Positions 11,368 through 21,670 of a stretch of DNA of 64,000 nucleotides are shown piece by piece. The position numbers were made by a program, and so were the translations under genes. This stretch comes from Lateolabrax maculatus (Eukaryota > Chordata > Actinopteri > Acropomatiformes > Lateolabracidae), in assembly GCA_031216445.1 (NCBI GenBank), contig CM062217.1, positions 28,090,001 to 28,154,000 on the forward strand, written 5' to 3'. The notes beneath the pieces are model-generated. The model saw nothing but the letters and a program-made list of their open reading frames with translations, had not been told where the DNA came from and did no database searches. How positions within the stretch are numbered: the stretch's first letter is position 1; each line of letters begins with the position of its first letter.

Positions 11368-11729
11368 AGTATACGTACACACGTCTCCCGCAGAGCTATG
11401 TTGAAAGTCCCTCAATATTCAGTCGAGTATTGGCTAATGACCTGCAACACCTAGACGTGTCCAGTACAGTACTACAATATGTAGATGATCTCTTGATATG
11501 TAGCACCTCCAAAGCTCAATGTGCACAAGACTCAGTCTCAGCCCTGATGGCTTTAGAAAAGGGGGCTCACAAGGTGAGTAAAAATAAATTACAGTTTTGC
11601 CAGACACAGGTTGAATACTTAGGTAGACAACTCTGTGGCACTAAATGAGCTATAGTGCCCTCACAAATTGAGGCAGTATCGAAAGCTCCCAAACCACAAA
11701 CGGTGAGACACATGTCGTCATTTCTGCCA
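11368..11729 (+). pseudogene. pol: ERV reverse transcriptase fragment with YVDD (start of long unit 1)
   Basis: YVDD is at 11478-11489. The TGA that interrupts the connection domain (11646-11648) is shared with the other copies, so it predates amplification. Confidence 0.85.
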
Positions 11730-11928
11730 TCTCAGCTTTACTAGAAGCCATACACCATCCAAAAGTGTTAGCCATCATTAAATGCGTAGCTCATCAAAAA
11801 ACGAATTCCCTGATAGCTAAAGGCAACAACTTAGCAGATGAAGCCGCAAAACGCATAGCTACACCCACCTGTATAGGACCACTGCTAGTAGCTGGAGATT
11901 GTGAACCACTGACAAACTTATATATATA

Positions 11929-11967
<39 letters not shown>

Positions 11968-12942
11968 CTATATATATGTGCTGCTATATAATAGCAGCAC
12001 AACATCAGGCAAGTCCATATGCACATTCTGTATGGGCAAAAAGGGGGGCAAGTATAATCACTGAAGAAGGTCCATCACATGGGCTATGGCGAAGTGCACA
12101 TGGACATATTGTCCTCCCAACATCTTTGGTACAGGTTGCTACACGTAGTGCGCATGGTCAGGACCATTGCACAAGTGGGGAGGTGTTGAGACGCCTTCAA
12201 GCAGTCTGGTGGTCACCATTTTTCCGACCTGCGTTTGTAGCTGAGACAATAAAAAAAGCCCTAAAAATGCTAGGAATCAAACAGAAGTTCAGATGTGTGT
12301 ATCACCCACAGTCACAGAGAGTAGTGGAAAGGGCAAATGGCATGCTAAAAGCAAAACTTGCAAAAATTAGAGCAGACAGTCAGTATAAAATCAATTGGGT
12401 AGATGCATTGCCACTTGCTTTGATGGCTATACGAACACTAACTAACACTAACACTAAGCTAAGAGACTAACACATCTAATACCACACGAGGCACTTACAG
12501 GGAGACCGATGCCGGTTCCCTTTTGTAGAGGGCCGTATGCGAGCAATGTGAACGAGAACTAACATGCTACCTACGACACCTAACGCAAATACACAAAGCT
12601 GTGCTCCAACAGGTAAAAGCTGTGTCTGAGGACAGAGACGCTGACATTCCAGAGCAGCTAAGGAGAGTTGAACCTGGAGACTGGGTCTACGTAAAGGTGT
12701 TCAAACGAAAGTGGGACCAACCAAGGTGAGAAGGACCCTTTAAGGTTATCCTAACTACCCCAACTGCGCTGAAAGTAGAGGGTAAGAAATGTTGGTTCCA
12801 TTTAAACCATTGCTGCAGAGCGAGGGATCCAGGTGAGACAGCAAGGGCACAGCACGATCCAGAAAGGGACGGTGAAGCCTCCCAACTGGAAGATAGACAG
12901 CTTCAAGATCCAAGGACAAAGATGATCACAGAGACTGGCTGA
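11730..12942 (+). pseudogene. pol: ERV RNase H and integrase, 3' end of pol (long form, copy a)
   Basis: Here the integrase is not cut by element D. The N-terminal zinc-binding domain (from 11976) is followed directly by the last part of the catalytic core (…YHPQSQ…VERANG), which holds the third acidic residue. An internal deletion has removed the stretch with the first two catalytic aspartates. After a TAA at 12468-12470 the C-terminal domain is recognisable in broken frames, its last piece (GPFKVILTTPT…) ending at a TGA at 12940-12942. A TGA replaces a likely tryptophan codon just before that piece (about 12727). The enzyme is dead. Confidence 0.82.
11919..11964 (+). repeat. (AT)n microsatellite with GAT interruption
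   Basis: Longer than the tract at 6049, with the same interruption near its left end. Confidence 0.95.
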
Positions 12943-13196
12943 GAGGAGGAGTACCAGTAAACAACGTAATCACACTCACGTATATAAAGTCAGCTCAATA
13001 CAATCAAACATTGACATTAGGACCAGAAGGCATAAAAATAGACACGCATGTGGTTCACAGACAATGCCTAAAAGAAGGGACAGTGATGGTAGTGGTATGT
13101 TCAATGTTCACGAAATCAATGCACATAGATAAACCTACACCAAACCATGACAGCTGAAGAAGCAACCAAATTGACCCAAATTTAAGTAAAATGAGG
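12943..13196 (+). other. Remnant between pol and LTR; env essentially deleted
   Basis: In a complete ERV this interval would hold env, yet only about 254 bp separate the end of pol from the LTR. Short frames are present but I cannot assign them. A purine-rich run (aagtaaaatgagg) just left of the LTR is a candidate polypurine tract. The same interval is at 15529-15782 and, 4 bp shorter, at 38605-38854. Confidence 0.5.
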
Positions 13197-13637
13197 TGTC
13201 TGAGCTGAGAGATGTCTCTCCCATGTGTGTCCAATGTTTAGATACTTGTGTGGATCCAATGTTTAGATACTTGTGTGGGAAATGTTTAGATAAGCCTATG
13301 TCCAAGGTCTGGCTACTTTCATAGATGGGTGCCCCTTGGGGGTTGTTTTCCTAAAGTTCCAAAGAGATGAGATCAGTTTCAACCTGAACTATAGGTTCCA
13401 CCTTCCCTTTCTGTAAAATAGCCATGTATGGTTATGAGGTTGGCTCTGAGCCTATCTTGTCACCACACATTAGCTATACCATGAGGCTTTAAAAGGTGTA
13501 GTTTGAGTGGAAAACGGGGGAGATTCACATTGGCTTCGGATCTTCTCACAGGCAATCCATGGTGCTTGTTTTGACGCTGTACTTTTTGTAATAAACCTTT
13601 TTATACAACTAAGTCGGTGTCAGCGGAGATTCCTTCA
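13197..13637 (+). mobile_element. ERV long terminal repeat (LTR), copy a
   Basis: It starts with TG after a purine-rich run and ends near ...ttcca-type CA at about 13637; 441 bp. U3 carries a 23-bp direct repeat (13231-13253 and 13256-13278) with a partial third copy (13281-13292), as in enhancer repeats. A TATA-like tttaaaag is at 13488-13494 and the AATAAA polyadenylation signal at 13590-13595, about 100 bp apart as expected for R. No primer-binding site follows; LINE sequence begins at once. Only one LTR is present per long unit. The 3' boundary is approximate. Confidence 0.72.
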
Positions 13638-13654
13638 TCATCATCACATCATCG

Positions 13655-14277
13655 CTACAGAAGATACAACACAGCCAACCCGTCTCAGACAGCTAAGGTC
13701 GCAAAAGGAGGAAGCATTTAGGAGTGGAGACAGAAGCAGGTTCAAAGAGGCAAAGTACAGGTTTAGCAAGGAGGTGAGGGGAGCTAAACGACTGTATTCT
13801 GAGAAACTCCAACACCAGTTCTCAGCCAAGGACTCTGCTTCTGTCTGGAAGGGGCTCAGAGAGCTCACCCATTACAAACCCAGAGCCCCCCACTCTGCTA
13901 ACGACTTGCGCCTGTCCAACAATCTGAACAAGTTCTACTGTCGTTTCGAAAGACAATGGGACAGTCCAGACACAATCCCCTGGGACTCCATCCACCAGCC
14001 CCAGGCCACCAGCTTCACCTCTCCCACCACTGCAGGGGCCTGGGCCTCTCCACAACTTCAAACCTCAGAGGCCCCCTTCCCGTCCACAGTGACACCTCTC
14101 TCAATGCTGGAGAGGGATGTTAACAGACAATACAAGAGACAGAACCTCCACAAAGCAGCCGGGCCAGACTCTGTCTCTCCATCCACCCTGAAGCACTGTG
14201 CTGACCAGCTGTCTCTGGTGTTCACAGATATCTTTAACACTTCACTGGAGATATCCCACATACCAGCCTGCTTCAAA
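13655..14277 (+). mobile_element. CR1/L2/Rex1-like LINE fragment, copy a
   Basis: It encodes the linker between endonuclease and reverse transcriptase and the first RT block of a jockey/CR1-type non-LTR element (…RLYSEKLQHQFS…SVWKGLRELT…, KAAGPDSVSPSTLKHCADQL…IPACFK). The remaining RT domain and 3' end are missing. The 266-residue frame starting at 13507 is an artefact joining LTR R/U5 to this fragment. Its base composition is more GC-rich than the ERV around it. At 14105 this copy reads atgctgg where the other two read atcctgg. Confidence 0.78.
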
Positions 14278-14377
14278 TGTTCCAGCAAGAGATACTGTAA
14301 GACTTAGAGCACACTGGCAGACGAAGAGAAAGACAAAAGACACTCACATATGTGCAGCCTGCAGTATACTGGATCCA

Positions 14378-14493
14378 ACGAATTCCCTGATAGCTAAAGG
14401 CAACAACTTAGCAGATGAAGCCGCAAAACGCATAGCTACACCCACCTGTATAGGACCACTGCTAGTAGCTGGAGATTGTGAACCACTGACAAA

Positions 14494-14553
<60 letters not shown>

Positions 14554-15528
14554 CTATATATATGTGCTGCTATATAATAGCAGCACAACATCAGGCAAGT
14601 CCATATGCACATTCTGTATGGGCAAAAAGGGGGGCAAGTATAATCACTGAAGAAGGTCCATCACATGGGCTATGGCGAAGTGCACATGGACATATTGTCC
14701 TCCCAACATCTTTGGTACAGGTTGCTACACGTAGTGCGCATGGTCAGGACCATTGCACAAGTGGGGAGGTGTTGAGACGCCTTCAAGCAGTCTGGTGGTC
14801 ACCATTTTTCCGACCTGCGTTTGTAGCTGAGACAATAAAAAAAGCCCTAAAAATGCTAGGAATCAAACAGAAGTTCAGATGTGTGTATCACCCACAGTCA
14901 CAGAGAGTAGTGGAAAGGGCAAATGGCATGCTAAAAGCAAAACTTGCAAAAATTAGAGCAGACAGTCAGTATAAAATCAATTGGGTAGATGCATTGCCAC
15001 TTGCTTTGATGGCTATACGAACACTAACTAACACTAACACTAAGCTAAGAGACTAACACATCTAATACCACACGAGGCACTTACAGGGAGACCGATGCCG
15101 GTTCCCTTTTGTAGAGGGCCGTATGCGAGCAATGTGAACGAGAACTAACATGCTACCTACGACACCTAACGCAAATACACAAAGCTGTGCTCCAACAGGT
15201 AAAAGCTGTGTCTGAGGACAGAGACGCTGACATTCCAGAGCAGCTAAGGAGAGTTGAACCTGGAGACTGGGTCTACGTAAAGGTGTTCAAACGAAAGTGG
15301 GACCAACCAAGGTGAGAAGGACCCTTTAAGGTTATCCTAACTACCCCAACTGCGCTGAAAGTAGAGGGTAAGAAATGTTGGTTCCATTTAAACCATTGCT
15401 GCAGAGCGAGGGATCCAGGTGAGACAGCAAGGGCACAGCACGATCCAGAAAGGGACGGTGAAGCCTCCCAACTGGAAGATAGACAGCTTCAAGATCCAAG
15501 GACAAAGATGATCACAGAGACTGGCTGA
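14378..15528 (+). pseudogene. pol: ERV RNase H (5'-truncated) and integrase, 3' end of pol (copy b)
   Basis: Duplicate of 11801-12942. The integrase frame opens near 14562, ends at 15056, and pol closes at the TGA 15526-15528. It shares the missing catalytic-core segment. Confidence 0.82.
14495..14550 (+). repeat. (AT)n microsatellite, long pure form
   Basis: About 28 uninterrupted AT units. The partner tract in the first duplication copy (11919-11964) carries a GAT, so the two have diverged since duplication or have different sources. Confidence 0.95.
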
Positions 15529-15782
15529 GAGGAGGAGTACCAGTAAACAACGTAATCACACTCACGTATATAAAGTCAGCTCAATACAATCAAACATTGA
15601 CATTAGGACCAGAAGGCATAAAAATAGACACGCATGTGGTTCACAGACAATGCCTAAAAGAAGGGACAGTGATGGTAGTGGTATGTTCAATGTTCACGAA
15701 ATCAATGCACATAGATAAACCTACACCAAACCATGACAGCTGAAGAAGCAACCAAATTGACCCAAATTTAAGTAAAATGAGG

Positions 15783-16223
15783 TGTCTGAGCTGAGAGATG
15801 TCTCTCCCATGTGTGTCCAATGTTTAGATACTTGTGTGGATCCAATGTTTAGATACTTGTGTGGGAAATGTTTAGATAAGCCTATGTCCAAGGTCTGGCT
15901 ACTTTCATAGATGGGTGCCCCTTGGGGGTTGTTTTCCTAAAGTTCCAAAGAGATGAGATCAGTTTCAACCTGAACTATAGGTTCCACCTTCCCTTTCTGT
16001 AAAATAGCCATGTATGGTTATGAGGTTGGCTCTGAGCCTATCTTGTCACCACACATTAGCTATACCATGAGGCTTTAAAAGGTGTAGTTTGAGTGGAAAA
16101 CGGGGGAGATTCACATTGGCTTCGGATCTTCTCACAGGCAATCCATGGTGCTTGTTTTGACGCTGTACTTTTTGTAATAAACCTTTTTATACAACTAAGT
16201 CGGTGTCAGCGGAGATTCCTTCA
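15783..16223 (+). mobile_element. ERV LTR, copy b
   Basis: Duplicate of 13197-13637, same length, with the TATA-like box at 16074-16080 and AATAAA at 16176-16181. Confidence 0.72.
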
Positions 16224-16240
16224 TCATCATCACATCATCG

Positions 16241-16863
16241 CTACAGAAGATACAACACAGCCAACCCGTCTCAGACAGCTAAGGTCGCAAAAGGAGGAAG
16301 CATTTAGGAGTGGAGACAGAAGCAGGTTCAAAGAGGCAAAGTACAGGTTTAGCAAGGAGGTGAGGGGAGCTAAACGACTGTATTCTGAGAAACTCCAACA
16401 CCAGTTCTCAGCCAAGGACTCTGCTTCTGTCTGGAAGGGGCTCAGAGAGCTCACCCATTACAAACCCAGAGCCCCCCACTCTGCTAACGACTTGCGCCTG
16501 TCCAACAATCTGAACAAGTTCTACTGTCGTTTCGAAAGACAATGGGACAGTCCAGACACAATCCCCTGGGACTCCATCCACCAGCCCCAGGCCACCAGCT
16601 TCACCTCTCCCACCACTGCAGGGGCCTGGGCCTCTCCACAACTTCAAACCTCAGAGGCCCCCTTCCCGTCCACAGTGACACCTCTCTCAATCCTGGAGAG
16701 GGATGTTAACAGACAATACAAGAGACAGAACCTCCACAAAGCAGCCGGGCCAGACTCTGTCTCTCCATCCACCCTGAAGCACTGTGCTGACCAGCTGTCT
16801 CTGGTGTTCACAGATATCTTTAACACTTCACTGGAGATATCCCACATACCAGCCTGCTTCAAA
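16241..16863 (+). mobile_element. CR1/L2/Rex1-like LINE fragment, copy b
   Basis: Duplicate of 13655-14277, with isoleucine (atc) where copy a has methionine (atg), as in copy c. Confidence 0.78.
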
Positions 16864-17930
16864 TGTTCCAGCAAGAGATACTGTAAGACTTAGAGCACAC
16901 TGGCAGACGAAGAGAAAGACAAAAGACACTCACATATGTGCAGCCTGCAGTATACTGGATCCAATGGCCAGCTGACTCAGAACTTGCACACCAATGGAGT
17001 GTGTGAAAAGCCTGGATACAGAAAGAACTGCCCACAGCACAAGAACCACGACTGCCGCTGCACTGCACTCTGATGTATGATGAGACTCAGCAACATACTG
17101 ACTACAAAGAATGCTGGACAGAGTTGATTACAGGCAAAATATTATCTGTAATATGTCAAGACCTGTATGTTGGACCACAAGGACCAGCAGCAGCAGTTAC
17201 TCTACCACCAGAACTACGTCCCTGGTTTCAAGTCACCAGCTCCGTCCCACATGCTACACTCCTGATAGCTAATGGACATGAATCACGTGACCTAGGACCG
17301 ATGGTGAAGGCAGCACTACAAGTGACTGTATGGAAACCAACTCAGAACACGCATGTGCAGTCATCCTCCGATGGACAATATGTGAAAATATTTCTGCGAG
17401 CATATGACAAAGGAACAAGAGCCCAAGTGCTACTAAGTCAGAGATTCCCTACTCAACTGCCACTCTCAGAAGAACATAGTGTGCTACTACATCAGATACC
17501 ACATGAGTTATGGTCACATCATAAAACAGATGTAGGGCTAGTTAGGTCAGCACAGCCAGTTCACATCAAAGCAAAAGAGGGCATTGTGTTGCCATACCAA
17601 AAACAATATCCCATGAAACCACACCAAATAGCAGGTATAAGACCCACCATCAAGGGCTTGGTAGCAGCAGGTGTGTTAAAACCAACAAAAAGTCTGTGTA
17701 ATACACCAACTTGTCCAATAAAACAAAATAAACTCTAGTGACTATCGATTGGTGCATGATTTGTGCGCCATTAATTCCACTGTAGATGCAGAAGTACCTG
17801 TGGTTCCAGACCCACATACTTTGCTTTCTAATATCCCACATGACGCCTGTTGGTACACAGCATTTGTTAGTGTGCCATTACACCCAGATTCACAGTATCT
17901 GTTTGCTTTTACATATCAAGGACAGCAGTA
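16864..17930 (+). pseudogene. pol: ERV protease/RT N-terminal fragment, left of element D (long unit 1)
   Basis: Recognisable from 17073. The frame to 17738 ends in the fingers of a gamma/epsilon-type reverse transcriptase (…LWSHHKTDVGLV…, QYPMKPHQIAGI…, GVLKPTKS…). A frameshift near 17730 moves the reading to the 17749 frame (LVHDLCAIN…, PVVPDPHTLL…). A small deletion near 17855 removes the segment that carries the motif A catalytic aspartate. The frame is cut at 17930 by element D. Upstream, 16864-17072 is probably ERV but too degraded to assign; gag was not recognised. Confidence 0.78.
17927..17930 (+). other. Target-site duplication agta, left copy
   Basis: agta lies directly before the cactgtaaa end of element D and recurs directly after its other end at 25313-25316. 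Confidence 0.7.
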
Positions 17931-18108
17931 CACTGTAAATGCAAACATAGTATTTAATTAAAAATAGTAAATTGACTTAAATCAGTTTTTATCAAATTGC
18001 TATTAACACTTACTTTTAGTAAGTTACTTGTAATTTGTGGTTGAAAAATCTCACCAGCTCAGTCTACTTGAACTGGATTAATTTAGAAAAAGTATGTTTT
18101 CGATAATT

Positions 18109-18437
18109 GTGCTTTTACAAGTACATTTACTCAATACTGCACTTAAGTACAAAGTACTTTAAGTACTTTACTTTTTTTTTCATATTACTGTCTACTTTTA
18201 CTCCACTACATTTCAGAGGGAAATATTGTACTTTTTACATCACTGCATATGTAATAATACATACGCGATATATAATAATAATCAGTAGTATGCTACTTTT
18301 AATTTTAATATTTTAAGTATTTCTTTTTGTGGTTATATGTTTTTTACTTAATTGAAATTTTCACTGCAGGAGCTGTATTGTAAAAGAGTAGTTTCACGGA
18401 GTGGTATTAGTACTTTTGCTTCGATTTGAAAACTTCG
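18109..18437 (+). mobile_element. Diverged MITE-like repeat widespread in percomorph fish (nested in D copy 3)
   Basis: The stretch contains ctccactacatttcagaggg, gaaatattgtactttttac and, at its end, gtggtattagtacttttgct. I recognise this run of acttttactc/tactttaagta motifs as a non-autonomous repeat found in many copies in percomorph genomes. It is diverged and has no coding content. The call is from memory. Confidence 0.6.
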
Positions 18438-18439
18438 CC

Positions 18440-18608
18440 GGCTTTTTTTTTTTTTTTTCCCGACCTGTGGGCATGCGCAACTCCGTCCTCTCTACGCCTG
18501 ACGGTATGTCAACAACACACCCGCAACGGACGAGGAGCTGGACCTAATCCCTGCAACAGCACTCGTTAAGGTTATTTTCAGCATTCTTGTGCTTGGCACA
18601 CTCATTTG
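18440..18608 (+). promoter_or_regulatory. Promoter-like region and putative non-coding exon 1 of the element D gene (copy 3)
   Basis: Local CpG content rises sharply after the T-tract. An NRF1-like gcatgcgcaa is at 18471-18480. The sequence runs to a strong splice donor (catttg|gtgagt at 18609), so 5' UTR exon 1 probably ends at 18608. No long reading frame. The transcription start is not determined by sequence alone. Confidence 0.45.
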
Positions 18609-18715
18609 GTGAGTAATATTTTACCCTTGTTTAGACCGTTTTCTTTCTGTAAGTAAGCGCCATATTTTTCGTGCTTGCTAGTAATGATGTGTGTTGTAAT
18701 GTCAGCTAACGCTGC

Positions 18716-18737
18716 CTCAGAGCTATATAGCTCTGAG
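18716..18737. repeat. 22-bp perfect palindrome
   Basis: Centred on agctatatagct within putative intron 1; both arms match at every base. Confidence 0.85.
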
Positions 18738-18739
18738 CT

Positions 18740-19128
18740 AGCTGAACTATATTATGGACATAACGTGTCTTACTTTTGTCACGTTAAAGTTGAGGAGAAA
18801 CTTTAGTGTAGCGGTCGCGGGCGTGCTCGTCACGTGCACGCGCACACCCGCTGTCGGAGTTGATTTTTTTTTCTGAGGCCAGTCATCTATGAGTACTCAC
18901 TCACGATGAGAGACTGATCCCGGCGGTTTGTGAGTTTCCATGAGCAGGAGGGCATTCACATGGCAGAACATCAGAACAAGTCTGGATGTATCATTTTATT
19001 TTACGCTCGGCTGTTAAGTTAGGACTATGCTAACTTAATGTTATTTTATTTAACCCTCCTCACTTAACACTAGTCATATTTGTAGCTGTGTCGTTTCCAT
19101 GGTTACCACGTTTAGCGCGCCCAATGAG
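18740..19128 (+). other. Intronic/promoter-proximal sequence without a gene
   Basis: Includes a CpG-rich patch with a CACGTG E-box at 18831-18836. I see no coding content or RNA gene. Confidence 0.5.
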
Positions 19129-19766
19129 CCGGTCACCCGCTCCACTCAGTGTGATCATTCTGCAGGATCAATGAACTGTCAGCGTGTTTAATCAATCATA
19201 ACTCTGAATACTAAACTGATTTTCACGGGATTGTTTAATGCAAACGTCACACATGTATATATAATATATATATATATTATATATACAGATATATAGGGAG
19301 AGAGAGATAGATAGATAGATATAGATTTTCATTTTTTTTGATATATATGTAGATATACATATTCATTTTTTCTGAGATCTAACTTCTGTCTATTGTGTTT
19401 TATCTTATATTGATGTATAATGTTGTATTGTTTCTTCATTTTTCAACTTATTAAAATAGCTGAGTAGTACACAATCTGCTTCTGCTTCTCTGTCATATAT
19501 TAGTGTTTTTATATATGTGTGTGTGTGTGTATTATATTATATCATACATAGCATATATCACATACCAGAATATTCTATTACCGTTATGCCTATTATGTAT
19601 ATTAAAATACGCCGAATCATGTGTCCGGTATCATGCCTACATGTATGACGTTTGCAGAAAAAAATCCCGTGAAAATCAGTTTAGTATTCAGAGTTATGAT
19701 TAATTAAATGCATTGACACTTCATTGTACCTGCAGACAGATTACACTGAGTGGAGCGGGTGACCGG
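19129..19766. repeat. Inverted-repeat (foldback) structure with 129-bp arms (D copy 3)
   Basis: Left arm 19129-19257 (starting ccggtcacccgctcc) pairs with right arm 19638-19766 (ending gagcgggtgaccgg) over nearly the full length with scattered mismatches. The 380-bp spacer is AT-rich with atatat and gata runs. No clear target duplication flanks it. It could be a MITE, or an inverted duplication of promoter DNA; the sequence alone does not decide. Confidence 0.8.
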
Positions 19767-19900
19767 TCCAAGATGGCGGCCCCACGTCTCGTCAGCGCCA
19801 ATAGGCAGTAGCGGTCGATGCGGCGTCTACTCTTTATATGTCTATGCCGCACACTGTTTACTTGCGCAGTGCTTGTCTGATCACACGAGGAGTGCAGTGA
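19767..19900 (+). promoter_or_regulatory. Second promoter-like segment with a YY1 consensus (D copy 3)
   Basis: Immediately after the inverted repeat lies aagatggcggc (19770-19780), an exact YY1 site in the orientation usual near transcription starts. A ccaat motif (19798-19802) and a tttata element (19831-19836) follow. It may be an alternative start within intron 1. Confidence 0.45.
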
Positions 19901-20164
19901 GAGCCCGCAGATCAGATTTGGGACAGACAAAAGGGTCTCCCTGTCTGTCTTTTTATCATAGCCTGTTACCATTGCTGGCATACTCAGTGGCCTAAGTTAT
20001 TCTTTAAGGTTATGTTGTCTAGAATATGTACATTACAATACTGTCTTTGTGGGTAATAGGCCTATGTTACAGTTTTCACTTGTACTGGAAACAAGATGTT
20101 TATGAGTTGTGGTGAGCTTTGGTTGTGTTAAATTGTTGTATTCTTCTTAACTGTCCCCTTCAAG

Positions 20165-20211
20165 GCTCAGGCAGATGGTGATCAATCCACAGTTCCCTTG
20201 ATACCACATAA
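20165..20211 (+). other. Putative non-coding exon 2 of the element D gene (copy 3)
   Basis: 47 nt between a polypyrimidine-AG acceptor (ccccttcaag) and a consensus donor (cataa|gtgagt). It contains an ATG at 20175 that opens an eight-codon frame ending in TGA, so it is likely 5' UTR with a short upstream ORF. The next acceptor is at 20435/20436. Confidence 0.45.
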
Positions 20212-20435
20212 GTGAGTCATTTACCATTTACCTTTTGTACTGCTGTGTTCATTTGGTAGCTGTTCTTGTCTTAAAGAAGTGAAATGATTAAAAGCTTGAT
20301 AATTAGATAGATTTTTGCAAGGATTTAGTTTTTTTCTGTTGCTCTGGTATTTCAAGTCTGATACTGCATGTTAGTGTTTTTGTTTTTTGTTTCTATTTTG
20401 CCGGGCTTGATGCTAAAATGATCTTTTCTTTTCAG

Positions 20436-21670
20436 ATTTTTCAAGAAGACAAAAAACTTCCTATGCAGTGGTTGTGTAAGTACTGCACATTTTGTGCTGA
20501 AAAGAGGTGCTTCTTACTTAAGCATTACCGCTTAAAACACGGGTGCCACACTCGAATATCACCACTACCGTGCCTTTATAAGGAGTGCCTGTGCACATTT
20601 AAATCTTTCAATGCACTCAAAGTCCACTTATCAACATGGCACACTCAAAAGGACCTGGGGAACGTGGGTGAAACTGCTTTCCATTGTCAGCTGTGTGACT
20701 TTGTGGAGCCTTGCACTGGAGCTGACTTTTTTACCCATTTACGAAGACATTTGAAGCTGAAGCAAAAGGTTTCCTGTCCATATCAAGGCTGTAGCTTTCA
20801 GAGCAATGTTTATTCAACCTTTAATGCACATAAAAGCAAAGAACATCAAGACCACAATAAGATGGCATTCAAACCTGAAATTGTGTCACATAATGTACTT
20901 GAGGTACCTCCACCTAATATAAATATTCAACCTGAGGATAGTGCCCCTGAAACTGATCAGGTTGAGTTTGAGGTTACTGAGCTCAATGAAGATGTGGGAG
21001 ACTTGGAGAGTCAGTTGGAACATAATGTAGCTGCTGTTTTTCTGAAAATGTCATCGATTCTTAACATCTCTGAAAATGCCCTGCAAGAAGTTATAGAGCA
21101 GATCAACCAAATTTATGTGCTTTCACAGCCATTGTTACATACCTCGGTTGGAAAAATACTAAATCAACATTGTGGAGATGTTGAGGACTCTTAAGTGAGT
21201 GAGATAGCTAAAGTATTTACTGAGAATAATGTATTCCTGAAATTCACTTCTACTAGGGGGTCATTGTCAACCACTAGCAAGCGAACATCATACATTTGAA
21301 AAGAATTCTCAGTGGTGACGCCTATTGAGTTTGTCCTAAAAAATGACAGGCAGACAGTTGTGTATATCCCCATAGTAAAAATGCTGCAGACATTACTAAA
21401 CAATGGAGAAATTTTAGATAAGGCCATGTCATCTGAGACAAATTTGTCACAAGGATACAGATCTCACAGGGATGGTTACCGGTTTAAAGACAATTCTCTC
21501 TTGACAGAGGAAGAATTCAGGATTGCTCTTTTCTTGTACATAGATGATTTTGAGGTGGCTAAGCCCTTGGGAACCTCCAGAAAGAAACACAAGCTGCCAT
21601 CTACTGGGTACTTGGAAATCTACACCCTAAATATCGCTCCTCTCTTCATTCCATTCAGCTTGCTCTACTC
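20436..21670 (+). pseudogene. C2H2 / transposase-like pseudogene, copy 3 (with upstream exons)
   Basis: Likely start ATG at 20463. One of two copies in the window with promoter region and 5' exons still attached. Shared lesions: TAA 21192-21194, TGA 21297-21299, frameshift near 21595. A c-to-g change at 21375 gives valine in the IPI(L/V)KML block, shared only with copy 5. Confidence 0.72.

Larger units (their letters stand above)
11801..14377 (+). repeat. First copy of a 2.58-kb internal tandem duplication
   Basis: The block from within RNase H (acgaattccc) through integrase, LTR, LINE fragment and about 100 bp of flanking ERV sequence is repeated at once at 14378. Corresponding points are 2577 bp apart before the AT tract and 2586 bp apart after it. 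The junction ggatccaa|cgaattccc sits at 14377/14378. The other long unit (37061-48389) has only one copy. Confidence 0.93.
14378..16964 (+). repeat. Second copy of the 2.58-kb internal tandem duplication
   Basis: Starts inside RNase H without the upstream RT piece, which shows it arose by duplication and not as another complete unit. It ends at ggatccaa (about 16964), after which the ERV sequence continues (tggccagctg…) as in the other long unit. Confidence 0.93.

Noticed and set aside
13231..13292. Direct repeats in the LTR as a CRISPR-like array
   Set aside because: Two and a half 23-bp copies with 2-bp spacing in a eukaryotic LTR fit U3 enhancer repeats, not a CRISPR array.
13683..13691. 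LTR extending to tctcagaca, complementary to the LTR start tgtctgag
   Set aside because: This lies in LINE-like coding (TRLRQLRSQKEE) and is 95 bp past the AATAAA; the short complementarity is probably chance. The LTR end remains approximate.
13507..14307. 266-residue ORF as one protein (also at 16093 and 39165)
   Set aside because: It joins LTR R/U5 sequence to a LINE fragment and a few codons of ERV flank; only 13655-14277 is LINE coding.
17923..17931. 8-bp hAT-type target duplication (cagtacac / gagtatac)
   Set aside because: Only 6 of 8 bases match, while a perfect agta abuts perfect 9-bp inverted ends and leaves the ERV frame intact.
20175..20201. ATG in exon 2 as the true start codon
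   Set aside because: The frame closes after eight codons, so it is at most a short upstream ORF; the ATG just before the first finger is the better start.
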